DNA of 64,000 nucleotides from Phycicoccus sonneratiae (GTDB lineage Bacteria > Actinomycetota > Actinomycetes > Actinomycetales > Dermatophilaceae). The DNA is taken from NCBI RefSeq assembly GCF_016887965.1, contig NZ_JAFDVD010000007.1:186001-250000 (forward strand), read 5' to 3'. Every line of letters starts with the position of its first letter. Position 1 is the first letter of the stretch. A program made the position numbers and the translations under genes. Under the pieces are notes generated by a model. The model had not been told where the DNA came from and did no database searches. It was given only the letters and a program-made list of their open reading frames with translations. Shown here piece by piece: positions 25,461 to 33,446 of the stretch.

Positions 25461-25559
25461 TGTCACGGAAGGGTCAAGACCCGGTCAGGCAATGGTCAGT
25501 GACGGGTCATGTCGCTGTCAGGGGGGCGTCACCCCGCCGTCAGGAACCTGTCATCCGGC
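25461..25559 (-). promoter_or_regulatory. Nine-unit GTCA array with exact 11-bp period upstream of the giant-protein locus
   Basis: GTCA begins at 25462, 25473, 25484, 25495, 25506, 25517, 25528, 25539 and 25550, nine times without a gap. The preceding base is T, G or C and the six bases after vary, so only the tetramer is kept. The period equals one DNA turn, as for PhoB/OmpR-type tandem binding. The array is in the 387-bp non-coding stretch between the giant-protein start (25364) and the NTF2-like gene end (25752). A possible -10 (CATTCT on the minus strand) is at 25413-25418 with no good -35, consistent with an activated promoter. Nothing else was seen in that stretch. Confidence 0.75.
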
Positions 25560-25751
25560 GGGCCTGACCGACGCACGGCCCGGACGGCGTGGCGGCGCCG
25601 GATCTGGTTGCTCCACAGACGTTCTCGCGCCGCGAGCAGGGTTCGGCCGGCGTGGCACGGCCCAGGAGCGGAGGGAGCCCAGGGCCCCGCCGCGGGGTGA
25701 CATGGCCCGACCGGGCCACTCGACGGGCCCCGGCGGACCGTGGGCAGGGTG

Positions 25752-26171
25752 TCAGCCGGTGGTCGGGGCGTCCCCGTCGGGCACCTGGATGTAGTACTCC
25801 GTGAACTCCCGGCACCGTCCGTGGGCGTCGAACCGCACGACGAAGCAGTTGTCGTAGGTGCGCACGACGGGGCCGCCTGGGACGTCCCGGTAGCGGGACC
25901 GCCCGGTGGCCACGACGGTGTCGCCGTCGACCGCGACCGGGGCGTACTCGGCGTCGTAGGTGCCGGGGGCGTCGCGGGTCGAGGCGCCCGCTGCGTCGCC
26001 CTCGCCGAGCCACGAGGAGACGACGGCGTCCCGGCCGACGACCGGCTCGTCGGAGGGGTGGTACCGGTACCGGACGTCCGGCGCGAAGAGGTCCGCGACG
26101 GCCCGGGGGTCGTACGACTCCCACGCCGCGAGGTAGCGGTCCAGCCAGCCCTGCGCGCTCGAGTGGTCCAT
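25752..26171 (-). CDS. NTF2-like (SnoaL-type) protein
   Basis: The 139-aa product has the cone-shaped NTF2 fold signature: an N-terminal helix WLDRYLAAWESYDPRAVADLF followed by the strand region VRYRYHPSD, then VVGRDAVVSSW and the closing strands FVVRFDAHGRCREFTEYYI. Such proteins act as small enzymes or ligand binders (SnoaL-like, ketosteroid-isomerase-like); the catalytic residues are too variable to name a substrate. Length is typical. The ATG at 26171 faces away from the next gene (26280), with a 108-bp divergent gap that shows no clear operator. Confidence 0.85.
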   Translation of the reverse strand: MDHSSAQGWLDRYLAAWESYDPRAVADLFAPDVRYRYHPSDEPVVGRDAVVSSWLGEGDAAGASTRDAPGTYDAEYAPVAVDGDTVVATGRSRYRDVPGGPVVRTYDNCFVVRFDAHGRCREFTEYYIQVPDGDAPTTG

Positions 26172-26279
26172 CCGCCCACCGTAGGCCGCGGGGGCCGCCC
26201 GTGGACGCGGGTTGCCGCGGCGGTCGAGCGCGCCGGAGACTGCTGGGACACCGACGACCGCCACTGGAGAGGACACCGC

Positions 26280-26936
26280 ATGACCCCGCAGGGCCTGCTC
26301 GACCGACTCGCCGGGCTCTCGACGACGAGCCTCGTCGACGCCTCCCCCGCCCTCCGGGTCCTGCCCCTGCGGCTGCGGCCGGTGGTGCCCGGCGGACGGT
26401 GCGCCGGCCGGGTCGTCACGGCCCGCGCGAACCGCGACCTCGTGTCGGTCATCCACGCGCTGCGCGAGTCCGGACCCGGCGACGTCCTCGTCGTCGACGC
26501 CGGTGGCGACGAGCGTGCCGTCGCCGGTGAGCTCTTCGGCACGGAGGCGCAGCGACGCGGGCTGGCCGGACTCGTCGTGCTCGGTCGCACCCGCGACACC
26601 TCCGCGCTGGCCCGCCTGTCGATGCCCGTGTGGTCGACGGGGTTCGCGCCCAACGCCTTCGGCGCCGCTGCCCTGCCCGAGACCGGCGTGCCGCTCGCGC
26701 TGGACGGCGTGGCGGTGGCACCCGGCGACCTGCTCGTCGGGGACGACGACGGCCTCGTCGTGGCCACCGCCGACGAGGTGGCGGCCGCGGTCGACGCGGC
26801 CGAGGCGATCGAGGCGCGGGAGAAGGCGCTGCAGGAGCGCATCCTCGGCGGCACGTCGCTCTTCGACGTCATGACCTACGAGGAGCACCTCACCGCCCTG
26901 CGCGAGGGGCGTCCCGGCCGGCTGGCCTTCGGATGA
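26280..26936 (+). CDS. RraA-like / HMG aldolase family protein
   Basis: The 218-aa product matches the RraA/dimethylmenaquinone-methyltransferase-like fold, with GDVLVVDAGGDERAVAGELF and GLVVLGRTRDTSAL followed by GVPLALDGVAVAPGDLLVGDDDG. Family members include 4-hydroxy-4-methyl-2-oxoglutarate/oxaloacetate aldolases and RNase E regulators; in an actinomycete without close RNase E partners an aldolase-type role is more likely. The ATG at 26280 is preceded by GGAGAGGACACC. Its stop overlaps the start of the aminotransferase gene (ATGA 26933-26936), so the two probably act on related keto or amino acids. Confidence 0.85.
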   Translation: MTPQGLLDRLAGLSTTSLVDASPALRVLPLRLRPVVPGGRCAGRVVTARANRDLVSVIHALRESGPGDVLVVDAGGDERAVAGELFGTEAQRRGLAGLVVLGRTRDTSALARLSMPVWSTGFAPNAFGAAALPETGVPLALDGVAVAPGDLLVGDDDGLVVATADEVAAAVDAAEAIEAREKALQERILGGTSLFDVMTYEEHLTALREGRPGRLAFG

Positions 26937-28120
26937 CCTCCTTCGCGCGCCGCGCGGAGCGGGTGCAGCCGTCGGCCATCCGCGAGTTCCTCGCGCTCGC
27001 CGGCGACCCGCGCATCACATCCTTCGCGGGCGGCTACCCCGACCCCACGCTCTTCCCGGTCGACGAGCTGCACAAGATCTACGACTCGCTGCTGACCCCC
27101 GAGAACACCTCGGCCCTGCAGTACACGGCCTCGGACGGGCTGCCCGAGCTGCGGGCGCTCGTGGCGCAGCGGCTCACGGCCGACGGGATGCCGTGCACCG
27201 CCGACGACGTGCTCATCACCCAGGGCGGCCAGCAGGGGCTCGACCTCACGGCCAAGCTCTTCCTCGACGCCGGCGACGTCGTCGTCACCGAGCGGCCGAC
27301 CTTCCTCGGCGCGCTCATCGCCTTCAACCCGTGCGAGCCGGAGTACCGGTCGGTGCCGATGGACGACGAGGGGATGGACACCGTCGCGCTGGAGGAGGTG
27401 CTCCGGACGACCGACCGGGTCAAGCTCGTCTACACGGTGCCCGACTTCCAGAACCCGACCGGGCGGACGATGAGCCTCGCCCGGCGCCGGCACCTCGTCG
27501 AGCTGGCCGAGCGGTACGACGTCGTCGTCCTCGAGGACACGCCGTACCGCGAGCTGCGCTACGAGGGCGAGCGGCTGCCGACCATCCGCAGCCTCGACCC
27601 CAACGGCCGTGTCGTGCACCTCGGTTCGTTCTCGAAGATCCTCGCACCCGGTCTGCGGCTCGGGTGGGCGCTGGCCGAGCCGGAGGTCCGCGAGAAGCTG
27701 GCGCTCCTCAAGCTCGCCGCCGACACCCAGAACGGCACGCTGAACATGCGGGCCGCCGCGGCCTACCTCTCCGGGTTCGACGTCGAGGCCCACATCGCCT
27801 CGATGCTCCCGGTGTACCGGCACAAGCGCGACCTCATGCTCGCGACGATGACCGAGCACTTCCCCGCCGGCACCTCGTGGACGCGTGCGGAGGGCGGGCT
27901 CTTCACGTGGGTGACCTTCCCCGAGCGGCTCGACCTCGCCGCGTTCCAGCGCGACGTGCTCGTCCCGCGGGCGGGGGTCATCCTCGTGCCGGGGGCGCCG
28001 TTTTTCGCCGACCGCCCCGAGGTGCACCACGCGCGGATGAGCTACTCCGGCGTGCCCGACGACCGGATGGTCGCCGGGGTGCGGGCGATGGGTGCGTTGC
28101 TCGCCGACGTGCTCGCCTGA
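26933..28120 (+). CDS. PLP-dependent class I/II aminotransferase
   Basis: The 395-aa product aligns in layout with MocR-type/2-aminoadipate aminotransferases without the DNA-binding domain: FAGGYPDPTLFP near residue 31, TQGGQQGLDL at the cofactor phosphate cup, PDFQNPTGRT (Asn and Asp of the PLP site) and the Schiff-base lysine in GSFSKILAPGLRLGW. It transfers amino groups between an amino acid and a 2-oxo acid; substrate is unknown. It is translationally coupled to the RraA-like gene upstream and followed by a 111-bp gap before the GMC oxidoreductase. Confidence 0.92.
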   Translation: MTSFARRAERVQPSAIREFLALAGDPRITSFAGGYPDPTLFPVDELHKIYDSLLTPENTSALQYTASDGLPELRALVAQRLTADGMPCTADDVLITQGGQQGLDLTAKLFLDAGDVVVTERPTFLGALIAFNPCEPEYRSVPMDDEGMDTVALEEVLRTTDRVKLVYTVPDFQNPTGRTMSLARRRHLVELAERYDVVVLEDTPYRELRYEGERLPTIRSLDPNGRVVHLGSFSKILAPGLRLGWALAEPEVREKLALLKLAADTQNGTLNMRAAAAYLSGFDVEAHIASMLPVYRHKRDLMLATMTEHFPAGTSWTRAEGGLFTWVTFPERLDLAAFQRDVLVPRAGVILVPGAPFFADRPEVHHARMSYSGVPDDRMVAGVRAMGALLADVLA

Positions 28121-28121
28121 G

Positions 28122-28164
28122 CGCAGGCGCGACGTCGGCTCGACGCATCCCTTGTGCGCCTGCG
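28122..28164. other. Inverted repeat between aminotransferase and GMC oxidoreductase genes
   Basis: CGCAGGCGC at 28122-28130 pairs with GCGCCTGCG at 28156-28164 across a 25-base loop, right after the aminotransferase stop. It may be a weak terminator or an operator for the downstream gene; the long loop argues for caution. Confidence 0.35.
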
Positions 28165-28231
28165 GGTCCGTGTGGTTCCGTGACGCCACCGTCCCCGCCG
28201 CCCGGCGAGGTGCCACGACGAGGTGGGATCC

Positions 28232-30064
28232 ATGGGTTCGACGTACGACTACGTGATCGTGGGAGCGGGGTCGGCCGGTGCCGTCGTCGCCGCCCGGCTG
28301 AGCGAGGACCCGGACGTCCGGGTGTGCCTCCTCGAGGCGGGCGGGACGCCCCCTCCGACCGAGATGGTCCCGGCCGCGGTCGCCTCCCTCCAGAACGACC
28401 CGTCGACGGACTGGATGTTCGACGGCGACCCCGGCGGCGTCGGCCGGGGCATCGTCGGCGGCCGGATGATGGTGCCGCGGGGGAAGATGCTCGGCGGCTC
28501 GTCGGGCCTGAACTACATGGCCTACGTGCGGGGACACCCGGGCGACTTCGACGCGTGGGCCGAGGGCGGCGCCGAGGGCTGGTCGTACGCCGAGGTGCTG
28601 CCGTACTTCCTCAAGGCCGAGGGGTTCGTCGACTCCCCCGAGCTGCACGCCGACCCCGACAGCCACGGCGGCGACGGGCCGGTCGGGGTGGCGGTGCGCC
28701 AGCCGGTCCTGTCCTCAGCCAACCAGTTCGTCGAGGCCGCGGCGGCCAGCGGCATGAAGCAGGGCGACTACAACGGCCCGGCCCGCCTCGACCCCGACGG
28801 GGTGGCCTCGCTCTTCCAGACCACGACGAAGGACGGCCGGCGCAGCTCGACCTACCACGCCTACCTCGAACCGGTCATGGACCGCGAGAACCTCACCGTC
28901 GTCACCGGGGCCCTCGTCGAGCGGGTGCTGCTCGAGCGTGACGGCGACGCCGTGCGCGCCACCGGCGTGGCCTACCGCACCGAGGACGGCGGCTCGGAGG
29001 AGGTGCACGCCGGCACCGAGGTCGTGCTCAGCGCGGGCGCCATCGGGTCACCGCACCTGCTCCTGCTCTCGGGGGTCGGGGCGCGCGAGAAGCTGGCGTC
29101 CGTCGGCGTCGAGTGCGTCGTCGACCTCCCCGACGTCGGGCGCCACCTCAAGGACCACCTGCACACCCCGCTGATGTTCGCCGCCGACGGCATCGGCGAG
29201 ACGATGACCGAGGTCGCGATGGGCCTGGGTCCGGACGCCCTGCGGGCGCCCGCCGGTCCCCTGCCGGCCGACCCCGCGGACGACGCCGACCTCCCCGAAC
29301 CGCTCGCAGCCGCCAAGGCCGAGGCCGAGCGGCGCATCGGCGAGTGGTTCACGACCGGCAGGGGCATCGCGTCGTCCTCGCTCTACGACGCGGTCGCGTT
29401 CTTCTCGACCGGTCTCGGCGACACCCACACCCACGACGCGCAGATCGGCTTCCTCGCCTGCGGCTACACGCCGGGCATCTGGGAGGCCGTCTTCCGGCTG
29501 CCGCCGGCGGCGTTCTTCGAGGACCCCGAGAGCTTCCTGGACCCCACGCGCGGGCAGGTCGTCCTGCTGCCGAACCCCGTCCAGCCGCACTCCGAGGGCT
29601 CGGTGACGCTCGCCAGCGCGGACCCGGCCGTGCCGCCACGGATCATGCTCAACTACTTCGACGACCCCCACGACGTGGCGGTCATGCTCGCGGTGATGCG
29701 CAAGGCCCTCGAGTTCGCGGCGGCCTGGCCGGGCGGCGGGCTCGGCGACCCGGTCATCCCGCCGCACCTGGCCGGGGCCCACGAGCACACCGCCGGCGAC
29801 GAACCGAGCGACGCCCTGCTCGAGGACCTCGCCCGCCACTACGCGCTCACGGTGTACCACGAGACCTCGACCTGCCGGATCGGCGACGTCGTCGACCCGC
29901 GGCTGCGGGTCCGCGGCATCGACGGGCTGCGGGTGGCCGACGCGAGCGTCATGCCGAACGTGGTCAGCGGCAATACGAACGCCGCGGCGATTATGATCGG
30001 CGAGAAGGCCGCCGAGATGGTGGCGGCCGACCACGGCGTGCGGCTCCACCGGATGGTCGGCTGA
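28232..30064 (+). CDS. GMC-family FAD oxidoreductase (choline-dehydrogenase-like)
   Basis: The 610-aa product starts with the FAD dinucleotide motif YVIVGAGSAGAVVAARLSE, continues with the GMC signature KMLGGSSGLNYMAYVRG, and ends with the substrate/active-site segment YHETSTCRIG and the FAD-contacting VADASVMPNVVSGNTNAA. Active-site His is in the YHETS motif. It oxidises an alcohol to an aldehyde or ketone; length is slightly longer than the usual 530-570 because of an insertion around ADPADDADLPEPLAAAKAEA. The ATG at 28232 has GAGGTGGG upstream. It ends against a small hairpin shared with the convergent GH3 gene. Confidence 0.93.
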   Translation: MGSTYDYVIVGAGSAGAVVAARLSEDPDVRVCLLEAGGTPPPTEMVPAAVASLQNDPSTDWMFDGDPGGVGRGIVGGRMMVPRGKMLGGSSGLNYMAYVRGHPGDFDAWAEGGAEGWSYAEVLPYFLKAEGFVDSPELHADPDSHGGDGPVGVAVRQPVLSSANQFVEAAAASGMKQGDYNGPARLDPDGVASLFQTTTKDGRRSSTYHAYLEPVMDRENLTVVTGALVERVLLERDGDAVRATGVAYRTEDGGSEEVHAGTEVVLSAGAIGSPHLLLLSGVGAREKLASVGVECVVDLPDVGRHLKDHLHTPLMFAADGIGETMTEVAMGLGPDALRAPAGPLPADPADDADLPEPLAAAKAEAERRIGEWFTTGRGIASSSLYDAVAFFSTGLGDTHTHDAQIGFLACGYTPGIWEAVFRLPPAAFFEDPESFLDPTRGQVVLLPNPVQPHSEGSVTLASADPAVPPRIMLNYFDDPHDVAVMLAVMRKALEFAAAWPGGGLGDPVIPPHLAGAHEHTAGDEPSDALLEDLARHYALTVYHETSTCRIGDVVDPRLRVRGIDGLRVADASVMPNVVSGNTNAAAIMIGEKAAEMVAADHGVRLHRMVG

Positions 30065-30068
30065 CGGT

Positions 30069-30087
30069 CGGCAGCCGATGGCTGCCG
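30069..30087. terminator. Short hairpin between convergent GMC and GH3 genes
   Basis: CGGCAGCC (30069-30076) and GGCTGCCG (30080-30087) form a perfect stem with a three-base loop in the 30-bp gap between the two stop codons. It is a likely shared terminator. Confidence 0.5.
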
Positions 30088-30094
30088 GGTGGTC

Positions 30095-31576
30095 TCAGAC
30101 CTCGGCCGCGACCGCGGCGACCCGGCCGGAGTCGAGCAGCTCGGTGACCACGCGCGCGGCCGCGGCGGACGCCCCGTGCGTCGCGAGGTAGTGCCGCGCC
30201 CCGGCCGGACGGTCCGCGGCGCCGACGTCGACGACGACGGCGTCGGGACGGTGGGCCAGGACCGCGCGGGTCAGCTCGCCGAGCCACGGGTGCACGCTCC
30301 GGTCGCGGACGACGAGCACGAGGTCGGCACCGGCGGCCGGGGCCAGCACCGCCTCGGCGGAGGCGGGCGCCTCGATCTTGCGGACCTCGACACCCCGGCG
30401 ACGGTCGGCGAGCAGGCCCCCGATGCCCCAGGTCGCGTCGCCGACGGCCGGGTTCGGCGGGCCACCGGCCTCGACGACCACGACGCGGTCCCCGAGCACC
30501 GGAGGCGGCCCGCTGACCTGCACCGCCCGCCGCGCGGCCACGAGCCCGACGTCGCGGTCGGGCCCGGCGAGGGGGCCGACGGGCTCCTGCGCGGACCAGG
30601 CGTGGAGGTCGGCGAGGCGGGCGCCGACGTCGTGCAGCCGCTCCTCCGGGAGCGACCCGTCGCGCACCGCGGCGACGAGCGCCGAGCGCAGGGCGCAGGT
30701 CCGGTCCTCCCCGTCGAGCGCGCCGATGCACAGCAGGTCGGCCCCGGCCCCCACCGCCCGCACACCACCGGCGACGAGGCCCACGGTGTCGGCGAAACCG
30801 CCCATCTCGAGGGCGTCGGTCACGACGACCCCCTCGAACCCGAGCCGCTGCCGCAGGAGGGTCCGCATGACGAGCTCGCTCGTCGAGGCGAGCTCGACCC
30901 CGAGGGCGGGCAGGGCGAGGTGGCCCACCATGACCGAGCGCACCCCCGCCCCGATCGTCGCGACGAACGGCGGCAGTGCCGAGGCCTCGAGCGAGGCCGC
31001 GTCGGTGTCGAGGACCGGCAGCGCGAGGTGCGAGTCGACGTCGACCGCGCCGTGGCCCGGGAAGTGCTTCGCGCAGGCCGCGACGCCGGTGCCCTGGAGC
31101 CCCTCGACGAACGCGACGGAGTGCCGGGCGACGACCGCCGGATCCGCGCCGAACGCCCGGACCCCGATGACCGGGTTGCCCCGGTGCTCGTTGACGTCGA
31201 CGGTCGGCGCGAAGGTCATCCGCAGCCCCACCTGGCGCAGGCTGAGACCGATCTGGCGCGCGACCTCGCGGGTCAGGCCCACGTCGTCCACCGCGCCGAG
31301 CGCCGCGTTGCCCGGCCACGAGCTGCCGGTCGACAGCTCGAGCCGGGTGACGTCGCCGCCCTCCTCGTCGATGGCGACGACGGCGTCCTCGCGCTCGCGC
31401 CGCACCTCCTCGACGAGGCGCGCCACCTGGTCGAGGTCCGCGACGTTCCCGTGGTAGAGCACGACGCCCCCGAGGCCGAGCGCCAGCTCGCGTCGCACCC
31501 AGTCCGGGAGGCGGTGACCGGAGAAGCCGGGCAGGAGGCAGCGCCGGGCCAGCCGGTCGAGCTCGGCGCCGCTCAT
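30095..31576 (-). CDS. nagZ: Glycoside hydrolase family 3 beta-N-acetylhexosaminidase (NagZ-like)
   Basis: The 493-aa product has the NagZ hallmark KHFPGHGAVDVDSHLALP and the nucleophile motif VVTDALEMGG, with a C-terminal domain of about 150 residues. It has no signal peptide, so it should act in the cytoplasm, releasing terminal GlcNAc (or GalNAc) from imported oligosaccharides. It is the last gene of a five-gene run and overlaps the upstream permease stop (ATGA 31573-31576). The ABC importer upstream and the exported GH20 enzymes across the divergent promoter give a consistent outside-to-inside pathway. The gene name is by similarity; a peptidoglycan-recycling role is also possible. Confidence 0.9.
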   Translation of the reverse strand: MSGAELDRLARRCLLPGFSGHRLPDWVRRELALGLGGVVLYHGNVADLDQVARLVEEVRREREDAVVAIDEEGGDVTRLELSTGSSWPGNAALGAVDDVGLTREVARQIGLSLRQVGLRMTFAPTVDVNEHRGNPVIGVRAFGADPAVVARHSVAFVEGLQGTGVAACAKHFPGHGAVDVDSHLALPVLDTDAASLEASALPPFVATIGAGVRSVMVGHLALPALGVELASTSELVMRTLLRQRLGFEGVVVTDALEMGGFADTVGLVAGGVRAVGAGADLLCIGALDGEDRTCALRSALVAAVRDGSLPEERLHDVGARLADLHAWSAQEPVGPLAGPDRDVGLVAARRAVQVSGPPPVLGDRVVVVEAGGPPNPAVGDATWGIGGLLADRRRGVEVRKIEAPASAEAVLAPAAGADLVLVVRDRSVHPWLGELTRAVLAHRPDAVVVDVGAADRPAGARHYLATHGASAAAARVVTELLDSGRVAAVAAEV

Positions 31577-32517
31577 CCCTTGACCGCCCCCGCGGTGAGC
31601 CCGCTGACGACCCGTCGCTGGATGATGACGAAGAACACGACGACCGGAAGAGCAGTCAGGGTGGCGGCCGCCATGAGCGGGCCCCACTCCGTGCCCCGGG
31701 ACGTGGTGAACGAGGCCAGCCACACGGTGACGGTCTGGTTCTCGGGGCTGCGCAGGAGCACGTAGGCGAGCACGTACTCGTTCCACGCCTGGATGAACGC
31801 GAAGATCGCCGTCGCGACGAGCCCGGGTGCCACGAGCGGGAAGAGGACGTGCCGCCACGCCTGGACCCGCGTGCACCCGTCGAGCATCGCCGCCTCCTCG
31901 AGCTCGACGGGCACCGCGAGGACGAAGCCGCGCAGCGTCCACACCGAGAACGGGAGGACGAACGACAGATAGGTGAGGACGATGCCCGGCAGGCGGTCGG
32001 TGAGCCCGACCCCGTCGAGCATGAGGAAGAGCGGGATGATGAGCGCCGTCAGCGGGACCATCTGCACCGCCAGCAGGCACGCGACGAACGCACGCCGGCC
32101 ACGGAAGTCGAAGCGCGCCACCGCGATCGCGGCGAGCAGGGCGACGGCCAGCGAGATGACGACGGTCGCCGTGACGACGATGAGCGAGTTGCCGACGTTC
32201 GTCCAGAACCACTCGCGGGACAGGGCGCGGCGGAAGTTCTCGAGGGTCGGGTGGTGCGGCCACCAGTGCGGGGTGTAGCTGAGCAGCTCGGGTCCGTCCT
32301 TGAAGGCCGAGCTGACCATCCAGTAGATCGGGAAGCCGAGGACCGCCGTGGCGAGCAGCCCGAGGGCGTCTGCCGCCCAGGAGCGTCGGCGCTGCCGGCG
32401 CCGTCGGGTGCCGGCGGGGGCGGTGCGCAGTGGTGCCGCGGGACGGGCGACGGCGGGCTGGACAGGCGCCGCACCCGGCGCGGGTGCCGGGTCGCCCACG
32501 GTGGGGAGCGCGCTCAC
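31573..32517 (-). CDS. ABC sugar transporter permease, MalG type
   Basis: The 314-aa product has a proline-rich and Arg-rich cytoplasmic N-terminus, then six membrane segments and the EAA loop EEAAMLDGCTRVQAWRHVLFPLVAPG that contacts the ATPase. It is the second permease of a carbohydrate-type importer. The GTG start overlaps the stop of the MalF-type gene (GTGA 32514-32517). No ATPase gene is in the locus; actinomycetes often share one MsiK-type ATPase among such importers. Confidence 0.93.
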   Translation of the reverse strand: MSALPTVGDPAPAPGAAPVQPAVARPAAPLRTAPAGTRRRRQRRRSWAADALGLLATAVLGFPIYWMVSSAFKDGPELLSYTPHWWPHHPTLENFRRALSREWFWTNVGNSLIVVTATVVISLAVALLAAIAVARFDFRGRRAFVACLLAVQMVPLTALIIPLFLMLDGVGLTDRLPGIVLTYLSFVLPFSVWTLRGFVLAVPVELEEAAMLDGCTRVQAWRHVLFPLVAPGLVATAIFAFIQAWNEYVLAYVLLRSPENQTVTVWLASFTTSRGTEWGPLMAAATLTALPVVVFFVIIQRRVVSGLTAGAVKG

Positions 32518-33446
32518 GACGTCGCCTCCGTCGCGAGCATCCGTCGCACGTAGACCACCGAGAGGCCGGCGAGGGCGAGGACCATGACGACGGCGATCGC
32601 CGCGCCGCGGCCGTACTGGCTGATGCCGAAGGACTGCGTGTACGCGTACACGCTGAACAGCTGGTAGTCCTGGGTCGGCCTGCCCCCCACCATGATCCAC
32701 AGCTGGCTGAACACCTGGAAGTTCCAGATGATCTCGAGGACGACGACGAGGTTGAGCACGGGCCTGATGAGCGGCAGGGTGACCAGCCGGGCGACCTGGG
32801 GTGCGCTGGCGCCGTCGATGACGGCGGCCTCGCGCAGCTCCTCGGGCACCTGCGAGAGGGCCGCGTGCACGGTGATGGCGACGAACGGCACCGCCCCCCA
32901 CACGACGACGGCGCCGACGACGGCCAGCCCCTGGACGGGGTCCTCGAACCAGTTGTGGCGCGGGAACCCGTCGACGCCGATCCGTCCCAGCACCCAGTTC
33001 ACGACGCCGAACTCGTAGTCGACGAGCCACTGCCACATCGAGACCCCGACGACGACCGGGGTCGCCCAGACGAAGACGAGGGTGACGGTGAGCAGCAGCT
33101 TGACCAGCCGTCGGACGCGACGCAGGAGGAAGGCCAGGCCCACGCCGATGAGCATCGTCGCGAGGACGGTGACCGCCGTGAAGGCCGTCGTCCGGAGGGC
33201 CACGAGCCAGAAGTCGGGGTCGCGGACGATCGAGGCGTAGTTGTCGAGGCCCACCCAGCGGCCCCGGTGCCGGATGAGCTCGGCCAGGCCGTAGCGCTGG
33301 AAGGAGATCGCGACGAGCTGCGCCAGGGGCCACCCGAGGATCCCGAGGACGACGGCGACGGCCGGCGCCACGAGGAGGTAGGGCGCCATCGGACCCCGGC
33401 GGCGCAGGGCGCGCCGGGGTCCGAGGCGAACGGGGGCGGAGGTCAC
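32514..33446 (-). CDS. ABC sugar transporter permease, MalF type
   Basis: The 310-aa product has six predicted membrane segments (first MAPYLLVAPAVAVVLGILG) and an EAA motif EELREAAVIDGASAPQVARL. It forms the transmembrane channel with the following MalG-type permease. The GTG start at 33446 overlaps the binding-protein stop (GTGA). Substrate is inferred from the flanking hexosaminidases, not from this sequence. Confidence 0.93.
   Translation of the reverse strand: MTSAPVRLGPRRALRRRGPMAPYLLVAPAVAVVLGILGWPLAQLVAISFQRYGLAELIRHRGRWVGLDNYASIVRDPDFWLVALRTTAFTAVTVLATMLIGVGLAFLLRRVRRLVKLLLTVTLVFVWATPVVVGVSMWQWLVDYEFGVVNWVLGRIGVDGFPRHNWFEDPVQGLAVVGAVVVWGAVPFVAITVHAALSQVPEELREAAVIDGASAPQVARLVTLPLIRPVLNLVVVLEIIWNFQVFSQLWIMVGGRPTQDYQLFSVYAYTQSFGISQYGRGAAIAVVMVLALAGLSVVYVRRMLATEATS

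Noticed and set aside
19359-25502. 2047-codon open frame on the plus strand opposite the giant-protein gene
   Set aside because: It mirrors the codon bias of the minus-strand gene, is full of Arg/Gly/Val low-complexity sequence, has no signal or domain, and runs exactly as long as its antisense partner.
25461-25559. GTCA array as a CRISPR or satellite repeat
   Set aside because: The repeat unit is 11 bp with only four bases kept and no separate spacers, so it is neither CRISPR nor tandem satellite DNA; it fits a phased protein-binding array.
28122-28164. Inverted repeat after the aminotransferase as a riboswitch or strong terminator
   Set aside because: Nine-base arms with a 25-base loop and no further structure; listed only as a weak feature.
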